The position numbers and the translations under genes are program-made. Shown piece after piece: positions 51,801-62,717 of a DNA stretch of 64,000 bases. The DNA comes from Nitrospira sp. (lineage in GTDB: Bacteria; Nitrospirota; Nitrospiria; Nitrospirales; Nitrospiraceae), in assembly GCA_030123565.1 (NCBI GenBank), contig CP126122.1, positions 310,001 through 374,000 on the forward strand, given 5' to 3'. Position 1 is the stretch's first letter. Each line of letters begins with the position of its first letter. Under the pieces are notes generated by a model. It had not been told where the DNA came from and did no database searches. It worked only from the letters and a program-made list of their open reading frames with translations.

Positions 51801-52838
51801 ATGACTACCTATCGTGATGCCGGTGTCGATATCGATGCCGGCGATGAATTCGTCGAGCGGATCAAACCCCATGTGCGGGCCACGTTTCGCCCCGAAGTCC
51901 TGACCGATCTGGGTGGGTTCGGGGGGCTCTTCCGGTTTCAGGCCGATCGCTATCGGGACCCGGTCCTCGTGTCGGGGACCGACGGTGTCGGGACCAAGCT
52001 CAAGATCGCGTTCCTCATGGACAAACACGACACGGTCGGGATCGATCTGGTGGCGATGTGTGTCAATGATATCGCTGTCAGTGGTGCGGAACCGTTGTTC
52101 TTTCTCGATTACTTTGCGACCGGGAAACTGTCGTTGAAAACGGCCGAGGCCGTCGTGCGAGGCATTTCCGAGGGCTGTCGCCAGGCCGGTTGTGCGCTGA
52201 TCGGGGGAGAAACCGCCGAGATGCCGTCGTTCTACGCGGCAGGAGAATACGATCTGGCCGGTTTTGCCGTCGGGGTGGTCGATCGCCCGAAGATGATCGA
52301 CGGCCGGCAGATCGCGCCGGGCGATGCCGTGATCGGGCTTGCTTCGACCGGCGTCCACAGCAACGGATTTTCGTTGGTGCGCAAGGTGCTGTTGGAGGGG
52401 CGCGGGCTGACGGTCGATAGTGTCGTGCCGGAACTGGGCGGGGTACTCGGTGAATCGCTCCTGACGCCGACAAGAATTTATGCGAAACAGATCCTTGCCC
52501 TGGTCGATGCCTGTCCCATCAAGGGCATCGCCCATATTACGGGCGGCGGGATCACGGACAACCTGCCGCGTGTCTTTCCGGCTCGTTGCGGGGCACGCAT
52601 CCGGCGTGGTTCCTGGCCGGTGTTGCCGATCTTCCAGGTGATCCAGGAACGAGGGGCGGTCGCGCCGGACGAAATGTACCGCGTCTTCAACATGGGTATC
52701 GGATTGATTCTCGTGGTAGCCCCTGACCATGTTGACCTGGTCCTTGCCAAGGCGACGGAACTGGGCGACCGGGGCTATCACATCGGCGAGATCGTGGCGC
52801 AGGCAGGCGATGAAGGCGCGGTGGACTATGTCGGGTAA
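51801..52838 (+). CDS. purM: phosphoribosylformylglycinamidine cyclo-ligase (AIR synthetase)
   Basis: 345 residues. Motifs are the N-terminal [20 protein letters not shown], the glycine-rich [35 protein letters not shown], and the ATP-binding [20 protein letters not shown]. It closes the imidazole ring in purine synthesis (FGAM to AIR). No ribosome site precedes the ATG; a promoter ends nine bases before it. The purN start overlaps its last 11 bases, so the two are translated together. Confidence 0.95.
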   Translation: MTTYRDAGVDIDAGDEFVERIKPHVRATFRPEVLTDLGGFGGLFRFQADRYRDPVLVSGTDGVGTKLKIAFLMDKHDTVGIDLVAMCVNDIAVSGAEPLFFLDYFATGKLSLKTAEAVVRGISEGCRQAGCALIGGETAEMPSFYAAGEYDLAGFAVGVVDRPKMIDGRQIAPGDAVIGLASTGVHSNGFSLVRKVLLEGRGLTVDSVVPELGGVLGESLLTPTRIYAKQILALVDACPIKGIAHITGGGITDNLPRVFPARCGARIRRGSWPVLPIFQVIQERGAVAPDEMYRVFNMGIGLILVVAPDHVDLVLAKATELGDRGYHIGEIVAQAGDEGAVDYVG

Positions 52839-53502
52839 TCCGTCACGACTTCTGCGCCTGGCGGTGCTGGTGTCCGGTCGCGGCTCCAATCTCCAGGCCA
52901 TCATCGATGCGATCGAGAAGGGCTCCCTTTCGGCTGAAATCGTCGTGGTCCTCAGCAATAAACAGGATGCCGGGGGGCTTGAACGCGCACGCAAACATGG
53001 GCTGAAGGCTGTGTGGTTGGATTCGAAGCCCTTTGCCGGGCGGCCGGACAGCCGCGAGGCCTATGACCGGGCGCTGTTGGAGGTCTTGCAGAAGTACGAA
53101 GTGAATCTCGTGCTCCTGGCCGGGTACATGAAGATTGTAACCGGGGTGCTGGTGAAGGCCTATGAGAACCGAATGATGAATATCCACCCGTCGCTGTTGC
53201 CGTCTTTCCCAGGGCTCGACGTGCAGAAGAAGGCCATCGACCACGGATGTAAAATTGCCGGCTGCACGGTCCACTTCGTGACGGAAGGGGTAGATGAAGG
53301 CCCTATCATCATCCAGGCCGCCGTACCGATCCTGGAAGGGGATCAGCCGGATGTCCTGGCGGCCCGCATCCTGGAGCAGGAGCACAGGATCTATCCCCGG
53401 GCGATTCAACTGTATGCTGAGGGAAAGCTGCGGGTGGAGGGGCGACGGGTGGTGGTATCAGAAGCAGGCCGGCCCGCAGAAGGCTTTATGAATCCCGCGT
53501 GA
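52828..53502 (+). CDS. purN: phosphoribosylglycinamide formyltransferase
   Basis: 224 residues from ATG 52828, overlapping purM. The motifs [67 protein letters not shown], and [20 protein letters not shown] are the PurN signature, with the catalytic Asn-His and Asp. It transfers a formyl group from 10-formyl-tetrahydrofolate to GAR. Start choice rests on family length; the frame is open further upstream inside purM. Confidence 0.95.
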   Translation: MSGNPSRLLRLAVLVSGRGSNLQAIIDAIEKGSLSAEIVVVLSNKQDAGGLERARKHGLKAVWLDSKPFAGRPDSREAYDRALLEVLQKYEVNLVLLAGYMKIVTGVLVKAYENRMMNIHPSLLPSFPGLDVQKKAIDHGCKIAGCTVHFVTEGVDEGPIIIQAAVPILEGDQPDVLAARILEQEHRIYPRAIQLYAEGKLRVEGRRVVVSEAGRPAEGFMNPA

Positions 53503-53715
53503 TGTCTTGTTGAAAATTATAAGTTCGTATAGAGACCGGCGCGACGGTTGTGTATAATGCCGCTGAGTCAGGGCGAGCGCCGGCCTTTCTCCCCGTCTCC
53601 TCCGCAGACCATGACCACCTGCGCACTTCCGCTCAGGTTTACCTGCGGTCAATCAGAAGGCGCTCGCTCTTCCTGTTCGTCGGTCGGAGACCTACTCTAC
53701 GCACACAAGAAATTT

Positions 53716-53791
53716 GGGGGGCTAGCTCAGTTGGGAGAGCACTACGTTCGCAACGTAGGGGTCGGGGGTTCGACTCCCCTGCCCTCCACCA
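53716..53791 (+). tRNA. tRNA-Ala(CGC) with encoded CCA
   Basis: A 76-base cloverleaf. The acceptor stem GGGGGGC pairs with GCCCTCC (one G-U), and GCTC pairs with GAGC in the D arm. The anticodon stem CTACG/CGTAG holds loop TTCGCAA, anticodon CGC, reading GCG. The T arm is GGGGG-TTCGACT-CCCCT. Discriminator A is followed by encoded CCA. A TATAAT box lies 158 bases upstream. It marks the boundary between core genes and the mobile region on its right. Confidence 0.95.
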
Positions 53792-53792
53792 G

Positions 53793-53864
53793 CCTTCGCT
53801 GAAGCTTCGGCTGGCAAGCCAAACGCAAACTTTGGCAGCAAGCCAGGCGGAAGCTCCAGCGGAG
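53793..53864. repeat. imperfect inverted repeat just after the tRNA
   Basis: CCTTCGCTGAAGCTTCGGCT at the left (53793-53815) is mirrored by 53842-53864, which reads CTCCGCTGGAGCTTCCGCCT on the opposite strand. The 23-base arms are separated by 26 bases. It could be the tRNA terminator, or a remnant of the recombination site used by an integrated element. Confidence 0.55.
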
Positions 53865-53913
53865 ACTGTCCCCCGAAGCAGATTTCCGAGTATCTGCAAA
53901 GGGGGACGATTTC

Positions 53914-54432
53914 ATGGACTGCGTCTATCTCATCCCAAGCCTCGCAGTTCCAAGCCAGCGCTACACAGGCCTCACTACCACTCTTGATGAGCGGCTGCAG
54001 GCGCATAACGCGGGCGCTTCGCCTCATACGTCCTCATATCGTCCTTGGAAGTCAGTGATGCATCTCTGCTTTCAGGATGAGCGGCGAACGCTTGAGTTTG
54101 AGCGGTACCTCAGCCCCCTGGTCCTACCATTGCCAACGGGTGCACGGTCGAAAGTGCCAATGGGGGCATGGATAAAGGTGTCTGCGCCAAACCAGGCAGT
54201 ATATTGTGTGAGAGGGGAGTTATATCTCTTCCTCGTTCTGGAAGATCACTCATCCTATAACCCTGCGCGGCATTTTCTCAGGCCCGGTATTGTGCCCTTC
54301 CATCCTCAGACCTGTAAGCTGTTGGAGAAATCATCCATCCTGTGGAAACAGCGAATGATTGTCAGGTATGACCAACGGTCTTCTCTCAGAACAGTGTGGC
54401 CTTTTGGAACAACTTCAAAAGATCCTGCGTAG
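53914..54432 (+). CDS. GIY-YIG nuclease-domain protein with foreign C-terminus
   Basis: 172 residues from ATG 53914, behind GGGGGA. Residues 1-65 form a GIY-YIG domain: CVYLIPSLAVPSQRYTGLTT, LDERLQAHNAG, YRPWKSVMHLCF, and the Glu of LEFERYL. After FERYL the normal KSGSG-type ending of small GIY-YIG proteins is missing and replaced by unrelated sequence. That suggests a frameshift or fusion. Such proteins are often carried by mobile DNA. It lies 122 bp after the tRNA, the first gene of the inserted region. Catalytic Tyr and Arg appear present; activity is uncertain. Confidence 0.6.
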   Translation: MDCVYLIPSLAVPSQRYTGLTTTLDERLQAHNAGASPHTSSYRPWKSVMHLCFQDERRTLEFERYLSPLVLPLPTGARSKVPMGAWIKVSAPNQAVYCVRGELYLFLVLEDHSSYNPARHFLRPGIVPFHPQTCKLLEKSSILWKQRMIVRYDQRSSLRTVWPFGTTSKDPA

Positions 54433-54625
54433 AGTTATTCCTCACAAAGAATTCTCAGTCCCCAAAGCGATGAGTTGTCAATGAATCGAAAATATCATTT
54501 TCATGGTTTTATTGGCTTGCTGAGGCAACGGCACTGATATTGCTCACTCCGCATTCATGCGCACGATCGTTAAGGCCGCCGACGTCGAGTGGTCGCTTCT
54601 TCAATGCACGAATGGAGCAACCACT

Positions 54626-55089
54626 ATGCATGATGCAATAACGAACATGTTCAAGCTGTTCCCCGTCTTCCTGTGCGCACTCGCACTGAGCACTCTCTCC
54701 TGCGTAGAACGTCATCCTACCAAGCCCTGCTTCCCGAACATCATATGGAGGAGGCCAAGGGCTGGATCTCGCCGTTCGGGGATTCGCGGACCGCACAGCC
54801 GGCGATAGTGGCAGAAGGGAAAAAACTGTCTGAAGGGAAAGGCTCCTGCATTCTGTGCCACGGAATAACCGGAAGGGGTGATGGCCCGGCAGCCCATATG
54901 CACCACCCGCATGCTCCTCACGACTTCATGGACTGTGCCTTCCAGAAGGCGCGGACCGATGGGGAGTTGTTTTGGACGATCAAGTATGGCAGCCCGGGAA
55001 CCGGCATTGTGCCGCTCGTTCCGTGAACCCTCAATGAAGAAGAAGCATGAACGTTCGTCGCCTACCTACGAACCTTCTGCAACGCGTAG
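54626..55089 (+). pseudogene. lipoprotein c-type cytochrome gene, frameshifted and with two internal TGA codons
   Basis: ATG 54626 (GGAG upstream) opens a lipoprotein signal with box LSTLSC. A frameshift near 54715 then moves into MEEAKGWISPFGDSRTAQPA and the haem site GKGSCILCHGITGRGDGPAA (CxxCH). The frame next meets TGA at 55024, where relatives have Gly after PLVP, and TGA at 55048, where Trp would follow EEEA. It continues as TFVAYLRTFCNA to TAG 55089. The axial Met region reads GTGI, so the ligand is lost as well. Three independent lesions show a decayed single-haem cytochrome. Confidence 0.8.
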
Positions 55090-55121
55090 CCGGTTCATTG
55101 AGCTGGTCAGTGGAGGGCAGG

Positions 55122-55250
55122 ATGCATCTGCAAACACTCCAGCGAAAAATGCTCATTTTCCTCTCGCTCGGTATCATCGCGTGGGGAAGCATGGACATAA
55201 GTTCTCGCGTCGAGGAGGCGCAGTCCCTCCTCTTCTCTCGGGCTCCCTAG
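55122..55250 (+). CDS. small exported peptide, 42 residues, ending at the IS5 junction
   Basis: ATG 55122 with GGAGGG upstream encodes MHLQTLQRKMLIFLSLGIIA followed by WGSMDISSRVEEAQSLLFSR. The hydrophobic segment looks like an uncleaved signal or single membrane helix. It stops at a TAG that lies inside the CTAG target copied by the insertion sequence. A SHOCT segment begins right after the insertion in another frame, so the peptide may be the front half of one frameshifted SHOCT-domain gene. Confidence 0.45.
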   Translation: MHLQTLQRKMLIFLSLGIIAWGSMDISSRVEEAQSLLFSRAP

Positions 55251-56428
55251 GGAAGGTCTGATTTATTCTCCGCTCGCGATGTGCTACGGGTAGCGCAGCA
55301 CTGATGAGGAGGCGCCCCCATGCAGCAATCGACGTTTGCCGAGGTCACGTTTGAACAGTATCGCAAGCCCACCCGCCGGGAGCGATTTCTCGACGAGATG
55401 AACCGCGTGGTGCCGTGGGCGGAACTGGCTGCCGTGATTGCGCCGGTCTATCCCAAGGCCGAGGGCCCTGGGCGTCCGCCGGTGGGCGTCGAACGCATGC
55501 TGCGCCTCCATTGTCTGCAACAGTGGTTCAACCTGTCGGACCCGGCGGTGGAGGAGGCGTTGTACGACTCGCGCGCCATGCGGCAGTTCGTGGGCATTGA
55601 TCTCGGCCGCGAGCCCGTGCCGGATGAGACAACGATCTGCAAATTTCGGCATCTGCTGGAAGCCCACCAGGTGGGCGAACAACTCTTTGCGCGGATCGGA
55701 GCGTATCTGGCCGCCCAAGGCATGACGGTCAGCCGGGGCACCATCGTGGATGCGACCATTATTGCGGCGCCCAGTTCGACGAAGAATCGCCAGAAGGAGC
55801 GGGATCCAGAGATGCATCAGACGAAGAAAGGGAACCAGTGGTACTTCGGCATGAAGGCCCATCTTGGGGTGGACAGCCGGACCAAGCTGATCCATTCGGT
55901 GGCCGCCACGGCGGCGAATGTGCATGACAGTCAGGTGTTGCCCAAGCTGCTGCATGGACAGGAGACCCGCGTGTGGGGGGACGCGGCCTACAGCGGGCAA
56001 CGCGACGTGATCCGGCACCACGCCCCCGGTGCCCAGAACTTCATCCAGACGAAAGCCCATCGGCATCGGCCCCTGAGCGAGGCGGAGCGCGCCCGCAATC
56101 GAACGAAGTCGAGGGTCCGCGCCAAAGTCGAGCATGTGTTCTTGGTGATCAAGCGAATCTTTGGATGGTCCAAAGTCCGCTACCGCGGGTTGGCGAAGAA
56201 TACCCACTGGCTGTTCATCAGCTGCGGCTTGGCGAATCTGTACGTGGCTCGACGGCGCCTGTTGGTGGGGGCCTAGCGGGCGGATGTGCGAACGAGGGAG
56301 CGGGCGCCAGATGATGGGCGAACCCCGACAACGACGCTCCCGGACTATCGCAGTTCAATACGGATAGCCCTTGTTGACCACCCCAGAAACAGATTTCTCA
56401 GCGCAAACGTGAATTAATCAGACGTTCC
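55251..56428. mobile_element. complete IS5-type insertion sequence, 1178 bp
   Basis: Ends are GGAAGGTCTGATTTATTC on the left (55251) and GGAACGTCTGATTAATTC, read on the opposite strand, on the right (56428); 16 of 18 bases match. CTAG is duplicated outside both ends (55247-55250 and 56429-56432), the usual IS5 target. One intact transposase is inside. The element split or adjoined a SHOCT-domain gene upstream of the ATPase operon. Confidence 0.88.
55320..56276 (+). CDS. IS5-family transposase
   Basis: 318 residues starting MQQSTFAEVTFEQYRKPTRR. It has the IS5 N-terminal domain (RPPVGVERMLRLHCLQQWFN, DLGREPVPDETTICKFRHLL), then the DDE core. The first Asp is in IVDATIIAAPSSTKN, the second in WGDAAYSGQ, and the Glu in RVRAKVEHVFLVIKRIFG. 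No frameshift. GAGGAGGCGCC precedes the ATG. The enzyme moves the 1178-bp element. Confidence 0.9.
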   Translation: MQQSTFAEVTFEQYRKPTRRERFLDEMNRVVPWAELAAVIAPVYPKAEGPGRPPVGVERMLRLHCLQQWFNLSDPAVEEALYDSRAMRQFVGIDLGREPVPDETTICKFRHLLEAHQVGEQLFARIGAYLAAQGMTVSRGTIVDATIIAAPSSTKNRQKERDPEMHQTKKGNQWYFGMKAHLGVDSRTKLIHSVAATAANVHDSQVLPKLLHGQETRVWGDAAYSGQRDVIRHHAPGAQNFIQTKAHRHRPLSEAERARNRTKSRVRAKVEHVFLVIKRIFGWSKVRYRGLAKNTHWLFISCGLANLYVARRRLLVGA

Positions 56429-58348
<1,920 letters not shown>

Positions 58349-58352
<4 letters not shown>

Positions 58353-58618
58353 ATAACGACGACGAGCTGAAGCGGCGCGTATCGAAACAGGTCGCTCGCA
58401 TGCAACAGGCCGACAAGGACCGGCCGACATTGCTTGCACAAACGGCCTACCTCGGCACGCTCGGGCTTCTCCTCGTCGTGCCAGTCATCCTGGGGGCCTA
58501 TCTCGGCCGTTGGCTGGACGGCCTTGTGGAAGGGTATTCGCTCCGATGGACCCTCAGCTTGATCATGCTGGGAGTGGGTGTCGGAGCGATGAACGTCTAC
58601 CTTTTTATCAAGGAATAA
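58349..58618 (+). CDS. atpQ: AtpQ/AtpI-like small membrane subunit
   Basis: 89 residues with two membrane helices (LGTLGLLLVVPVILGAYLG and LSLIMLGVGVGAMNVYLFIK) joined by GRWLDGLVEG. The GxYLGxxLD pattern is that of the ATPase_gene1/AtpI-like family, thought to assist c-ring assembly or magnesium transport. It overlaps the epsilon gene by four bases and ends four bases before atpB. The AtpR subunit that normally follows AtpQ in N-ATPase operons is not present. Confidence 0.75.
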
Positions 58619-58621
58619 GCC

Positions 58622-59308
58622 ATGCACGGATTGGATGCAGCCGGAACCGCTTTTCAGATCGGACCGATCCAGATCACGCAGTCGGTCGTGGTCACGTGGG
58701 GGATCATGCTGGCGCTCGTCGTCTTTTCATGGGCTGCTACTCGCCGGTTTCGCCTTGAGCCGGGCCCTCTGCAAGCGGTGCTGGAAGGTGCCATGGGAGC
58801 CATCGATGATGCCATCCGTTCCGTGCTGCCCGGTCATTCAGAACGAATCCTCCCCTTCATCGCCACATTATGGATTTTCATCGTCCTAGCCAATCTCATC
58901 GGGCTCATCCCCGGCATTCATGCGCCGACAGGCGATCTATCGGTGACGGCGGCGCTCGCCGCCTTGGTCTTTTTCTCAGTGCATTGGTTCGGCGTCCGCA
59001 TCGAAGGGATCAAGCACTACCTTCTTCACTACCTGGCGCCGTCGCCGCTCCTGCTTCCCTTTCATCTGATTAGCGAGATTACGCGCACCCTCACGTTGGC
59101 CGTCCGTCTGTTCGGGAACATGATGAGCCTGGAAATGGCGGCACTGTTGGTGTTGCTGGTGGCCGGATTTCTGGCTCCCATTCCCCTCTTGATGCTCCAT
59201 ATCGTCGAAGCACTGATCCAGGCCTATATTTTCGGCATGCTGGCGTTGATTTATCTCGCCGGCGCGATCCAAACACGAGCACTCCAATCACCATCAGGAA
59301 AAGGATGA
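58622..59308 (+). CDS. atpB: N-type ATPase a subunit
   Basis: 228 residues with five or six helices. The conserved stator Arg lies in LTLAVRLFGNMMSLEMAALL, the helix that contacts the c ring. Preceding motifs are PFIATLWIFIVLANLIGLIP and the C-terminal HIVEALIQAYIFGMLALIYL with Glu and Gln of the half-channel. It forms the ion path with the c ring. It directly follows atpQ. Confidence 0.9.
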   Translation: MHGLDAAGTAFQIGPIQITQSVVVTWGIMLALVVFSWAATRRFRLEPGPLQAVLEGAMGAIDDAIRSVLPGHSERILPFIATLWIFIVLANLIGLIPGIHAPTGDLSVTAALAALVFFSVHWFGVRIEGIKHYLLHYLAPSPLLLPFHLISEITRTLTLAVRLFGNMMSLEMAALLVLLVAGFLAPIPLLMLHIVEALIQAYIFGMLALIYLAGAIQTRALQSPSGKG

Positions 59309-59311
59309 CCT

Positions 59312-59578
59312 ATGCGAGACATGACCTGGTTCATCATCACGTCTACCGTCATCGCCGCGGTGGCGATCGCAATCGGCACCCTGGGACCGGCCATTGCCAT
59401 GGGACGAGCCATCACGCAAGCCCTGGAAGCCCTGGCGCGACAGCCGGAAGCGGAAAAGTCGATCACTCGCACCTTGTTTATCGGCTTGGCCATGATCGAG
59501 TCGCTGGCCATCTACTGTTTGGTGGTCGTTCTGATCATTCTCTTCAGAAATCCGCTGCTGGAATATCTGCTGAAATGA
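59312..59578 (+). CDS. atpE: N-type ATPase c subunit with partial Na+-site
   Basis: 88 residues forming two helices joined by ARQPEA. Helix two carries the ion-binding Glu63 with Ser64 and Tyr68 (AMIESLAIY), the Na+-type pattern. Helix one reads [11 protein letters not shown]: Met30 stands where Na+ rings have Gln or Glu (Gln32 of Ilyobacter). So one of the usual Na+ ligands is missing. Ion specificity (Na+ or H+) cannot be predicted from sequence alone. It lies between atpB and atpF; 61 bp follow before atpF. Confidence 0.9.
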   Translation: MRDMTWFIITSTVIAAVAIAIGTLGPAIAMGRAITQALEALARQPEAEKSITRTLFIGLAMIESLAIYCLVVVLIILFRNPLLEYLLK

Positions 59579-59639
59579 TCAAGGCTAAACCGGCAAGTTC
59601 GGGCCGATCCCACCTGCCATAAACAGAAAGAGGCTACGC

Positions 59640-60404
59640 GTGGAATTGGATTGGACAACGTTCGTGCTGGAAATCATCAACTTTCTGGTTCTGGTCTGGG
59701 TCCTCACCCGCCTGCTCTATACACCCGTTCTGAACGTCGTCGCCCAGCGGAAAGCCGATATCCAGAAAACCCTCTCCGACGCGGACACGCTGCGCCAGGA
59801 AGCTCAAACTCTGCGGGAACAGTATGAACATCGGCAGTCGGATTGGAACCGGGAGAAAGAAACGGCTCGAAACCGGATGTTGGAAGAAGTGACCGCCGAG
59901 AAAGCTCATCTCTTGGCTGGGCTCCAGGCTTCGTTGGAACAGGAGCGCGAAAAATCCAGGGCATTGGAAGAACGACGATTGACTGATCTGACACGCCAGG
60001 TGGAAGACGCGGCTATGACCCAGGGCGGGCTGTTCGCCGCTCGGCTGCTGGCACGGCTCGCGAGTCCCGAACTCGAAGCCACGCTGGTGAAGGTTGCGAT
60101 CGAAGATCTGCGCCGGCTTCCTGAAGAACGACGGCAGGCCATCCGAACGGCTTGTACGAAGGGTGACGCGCCGGTCATCGTCAGCAGTGCCTATGTCCTG
60201 AGCCCGCCTCAACGGGAATCTCTGTTGGAAGCGGTCCAGTCGTTACTCGGTCAGTCCATTTTCTGTGAGTGGCGGGAAGATCCCCACTTGCTGGCCGGCC
60301 TGCGTCTCAGCCTCGGTCCGTGGATGCTGGGAGCAAACCTGCAAGACGAATTGAAATTTTTCTCGGAAACATTGCGACCTGTGAGCCCCACCCATGCTTC
60401 GTAA
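59640..60404 (+). CDS. atpF: N-type ATPase b subunit fused to delta-like domain
   Basis: 254 residues from GTG 59640. An N-terminal membrane helix ([20 protein letters not shown]) is followed by a long coiled coil of Glu, Arg and Gln residues. The C-terminal region ([36 protein letters not shown]) resembles the delta/OSCP domain. N-ATPases lack a separate delta gene and fuse it here. Its end overlaps the alpha gene by 11 bases. It is the stator stalk. Confidence 0.85.
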   Translation: MELDWTTFVLEIINFLVLVWVLTRLLYTPVLNVVAQRKADIQKTLSDADTLRQEAQTLREQYEHRQSDWNREKETARNRMLEEVTAEKAHLLAGLQASLEQEREKSRALEERRLTDLTRQVEDAAMTQGGLFAARLLARLASPELEATLVKVAIEDLRRLPEERRQAIRTACTKGDAPVIVSSAYVLSPPQRESLLEAVQSLLGQSIFCEWREDPHLLAGLRLSLGPWMLGANLQDELKFFSETLRPVSPTHAS

Positions 60405-61866
60405 CTCACTCCTCGCCAGTCAAGCCGCTTGGCTCAACGAGTACCGACTGGGTTTACGCCTTCTGGAACAAGGACATGTCCGGTCCGTCGGCGACGGTAT
60501 TGTCTGGATTGAGGGACTCCCCTCCGCCGCCATAGAAGAAGTCCTGTTGCTCGAAGATGGCAGTCGTGCGCTGGTGTTCCACCTGGCCAAGGAGCGGCTC
60601 GGGGCCATCCTTTTGACGCAAACAGCCCGGTTGACTGCGGGAACCATCGCGCATCTGTCCGGTCAAGGTCTGGGGCTTCCTGTTGGAGACACGCTGATCG
60701 GACGCGTGATCAATCCGCTGGGTGATCCGCTGGATGGGCATCCTCCGTTGGATTCTCCGAACCAACGTGAAATGTTCAGCCCCTCGCCGCCGATCATTGC
60801 CCGGGACTTTGTCCATCGTCCCTTGTACACGGGGAGTAAGGTTGTCGACACCCTCATCCCCATTGCGAAAGGACAACGACAGCTGGTCATCGGAGATAAT
60901 GGAATCGGCAAACGCGCCTTCGCTTTGGATACGGTCATCAACCAGCGAGGGAAAGAGGTGCGTTGTGTCTATGTCTTGATCGGTCAAAAGCGGTCGAGCA
61001 TTGTCAATACGATTGAGACGCTCAAGGCCTATGGCGCAATGGACTACACGGTCGTCCTTGCCGCGGAGGCGACCGCGCTGCCCGGACTGAAATACCTGGC
61101 GCCCTTCGCGGGATGCGCCGTGGCCGAAGCGTGGATGTGGCAGGGCAAAGACACGCTCGTGGTCTACGACGACCTCACCACCCACGCGCAAACCTATCGG
61201 GAACTGTCGTTGCTGTTGCGTCGCCCTCCCGGCCGTGAGGCCTATCCGGGCGATATCTTCTTTCTTCATTCGCGCTTGCTCGAACGTTCCACCTGTCTGG
61301 CGCCGAAATTAGGAGGCGGCAGCATGACCGCCCTCCCCGTCGTCGAGACCACACAAGGAGAAATCGCTACCTATATTCCGACGAACCTGATTTCCATTAC
61401 TGACGGGCAGATTTACTTTGACGCACGTCTTTTTGCGGCAGGAATTGTTCCCGCTATTGATGTCACCAAATCAGTCTCTCGGATCGGTGGCAAGGGACAG
61501 CATCCGCGGATCAAGGAACAGGCCGGGCGCATGAAACTGGACTATCTTCAGTTTCTGGAACTGGAGGTGTTCACCCGCTTCGGAGCCCGACTGGAAGTCT
61601 CCATGGAGGTCAAAATCAAACGCGGCCGCCTGCTGCGTGAAATCTTGAAACAAGGCCGGCTGTCTCCGTTACCCATTGAGTTTCAGCTCGCATGGCTGAT
61701 GGGATTCAATCGCGGCTACTTCGACGATGTGTCGCCGGAGAAGATTGGGCCGCTGCTGGAACGCATCGCGTTGCGCATCCCCACGAGTCGTCTCACCCTC
61801 GACCAGCAGGACGAGCAATGGGCTGAGGCCGTGAAGAACTGGAGTCAGGAGACGCCCCCCCCATGA
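60394..61866 (+). CDS. atpA: N-type ATPase alpha subunit with altered Walker A
   Basis: 490 residues. It has the usual alpha order: [36 protein letters not shown], the P-loop region, and the Arg-finger segment [20 protein letters not shown]. The P-loop reads GDNGIGKR at residues 167-174; most alpha subunits have GDRQTGKT, so the Thr that binds magnesium is replaced by Arg174. The noncatalytic nucleotide site is therefore likely defective. It overlaps atpF and atpG, giving a tightly coupled operon. Confidence 0.92.
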   Translation: MLRNSLLASQAAWLNEYRLGLRLLEQGHVRSVGDGIVWIEGLPSAAIEEVLLLEDGSRALVFHLAKERLGAILLTQTARLTAGTIAHLSGQGLGLPVGDTLIGRVINPLGDPLDGHPPLDSPNQREMFSPSPPIIARDFVHRPLYTGSKVVDTLIPIAKGQRQLVIGDNGIGKRAFALDTVINQRGKEVRCVYVLIGQKRSSIVNTIETLKAYGAMDYTVVLAAEATALPGLKYLAPFAGCAVAEAWMWQGKDTLVVYDDLTTHAQTYRELSLLLRRPPGREAYPGDIFFLHSRLLERSTCLAPKLGGGSMTALPVVETTQGEIATYIPTNLISITDGQIYFDARLFAAGIVPAIDVTKSVSRIGGKGQHPRIKEQAGRMKLDYLQFLELEVFTRFGARLEVSMEVKIKRGRLLREILKQGRLSPLPIEFQLAWLMGFNRGYFDDVSPEKIGPLLERIALRIPTSRLTLDQQDEQWAEAVKNWSQETPPP

Positions 61867-62714
61867 GCCGGCGCCGAGAATTTGAAGATCATCTGCATGC
61901 CTTGCGCGACATCAGCGGGATTCTTCGTGCCATGAAAAACCTTGCGCTCATGGAAACCCAAAAGTTGACCCGCTTCCTGGCAACACAGCGCCGAGTGGTA
62001 GAGAGCATCGAGACCGCCGCGGAGGACTTCTTCACCTCCTATCCCCAGGCCGCGCGAGAATTGGGCAGGGGGATACCGGTATGGTTGGTGATCGGCTCCG
62101 AACGGGGCTTTTGCGGAGATTACAACGAACGTCTGGTGGCGGGCGTGGAAGAGCATCTCCGTCGGCGTTCACAGCGCCATCCGCTCCTGATTATTATCGG
62201 ACAGAAGCTCAGCGCGAAATTGGAACACGATCGGCGCGTCGCGGGGTCTCTGCGCGGTCCGACTGTTGCTGAGGAGGTTCCTGCCGCCTTGATCAACCTG
62301 ATGGACAAGCTGAGAGCGTTGCAGGCAAGCCAGAAACCAGGAGTTCGATTGGAATTCACGATCGCTCACCAAAGTCCCGCCTCCGAAGGAGACCAGATCC
62401 ACATGCATGAGCCGATGAAGCGCCCCGGACACCGTCCGGCCCGTTTTGCATACCCGTCTCTTTTGAACCTCGATCCTCTTGCGTTTGCGACGGATCTCAT
62501 CGACCAGCACTTGTTCAGCCTCTTACACGAAGTGTTCTATAGCTCATTGATGGCGGAGAACCTGCGCCGCTTTCGACATATGGACCAGGCCATCCAACGG
62601 TTGGAGAAAGACATGGCCGACCTTGTCCTCACACGTAACTCCTTGCGGCAGGAGGAAATCACCGAAGAAATCGAGATCATCCTGCTGAGCGCGGAGGCGC
62701 TGAGGCAGCCGTGA
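61863..62714 (+). CDS. atpG: N-type ATPase gamma subunit
   Basis: 283 residues from ATG 61863 overlapping atpA by four bases. The two long helices at the N-terminus ([20 protein letters not shown]) and C-terminus ([37 protein letters not shown]) form the rotor coiled coil. The globular part has [18 protein letters not shown]. It is the last gene of the operon. A decayed IS630-type transposase begins within about 15 bases of its stop. Confidence 0.9.
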   Translation: MSRRREFEDHLHALRDISGILRAMKNLALMETQKLTRFLATQRRVVESIETAAEDFFTSYPQAARELGRGIPVWLVIGSERGFCGDYNERLVAGVEEHLRRRSQRHPLLIIIGQKLSAKLEHDRRVAGSLRGPTVAEEVPAALINLMDKLRALQASQKPGVRLEFTIAHQSPASEGDQIHMHEPMKRPGHRPARFAYPSLLNLDPLAFATDLIDQHLFSLLHEVFYSSLMAENLRRFRHMDQAIQRLEKDMADLVLTRNSLRQEEITEEIEIILLSAEALRQP

Positions 62715-62717
62715 CGC

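Noticed and set aside
55024-55050. UGA recoded as Gly or Trp in the cytochrome gene
   Set aside because: The gene also has a frameshift and lost its axial Met; neighbouring intact genes end in TGA normally. Decay explains it.
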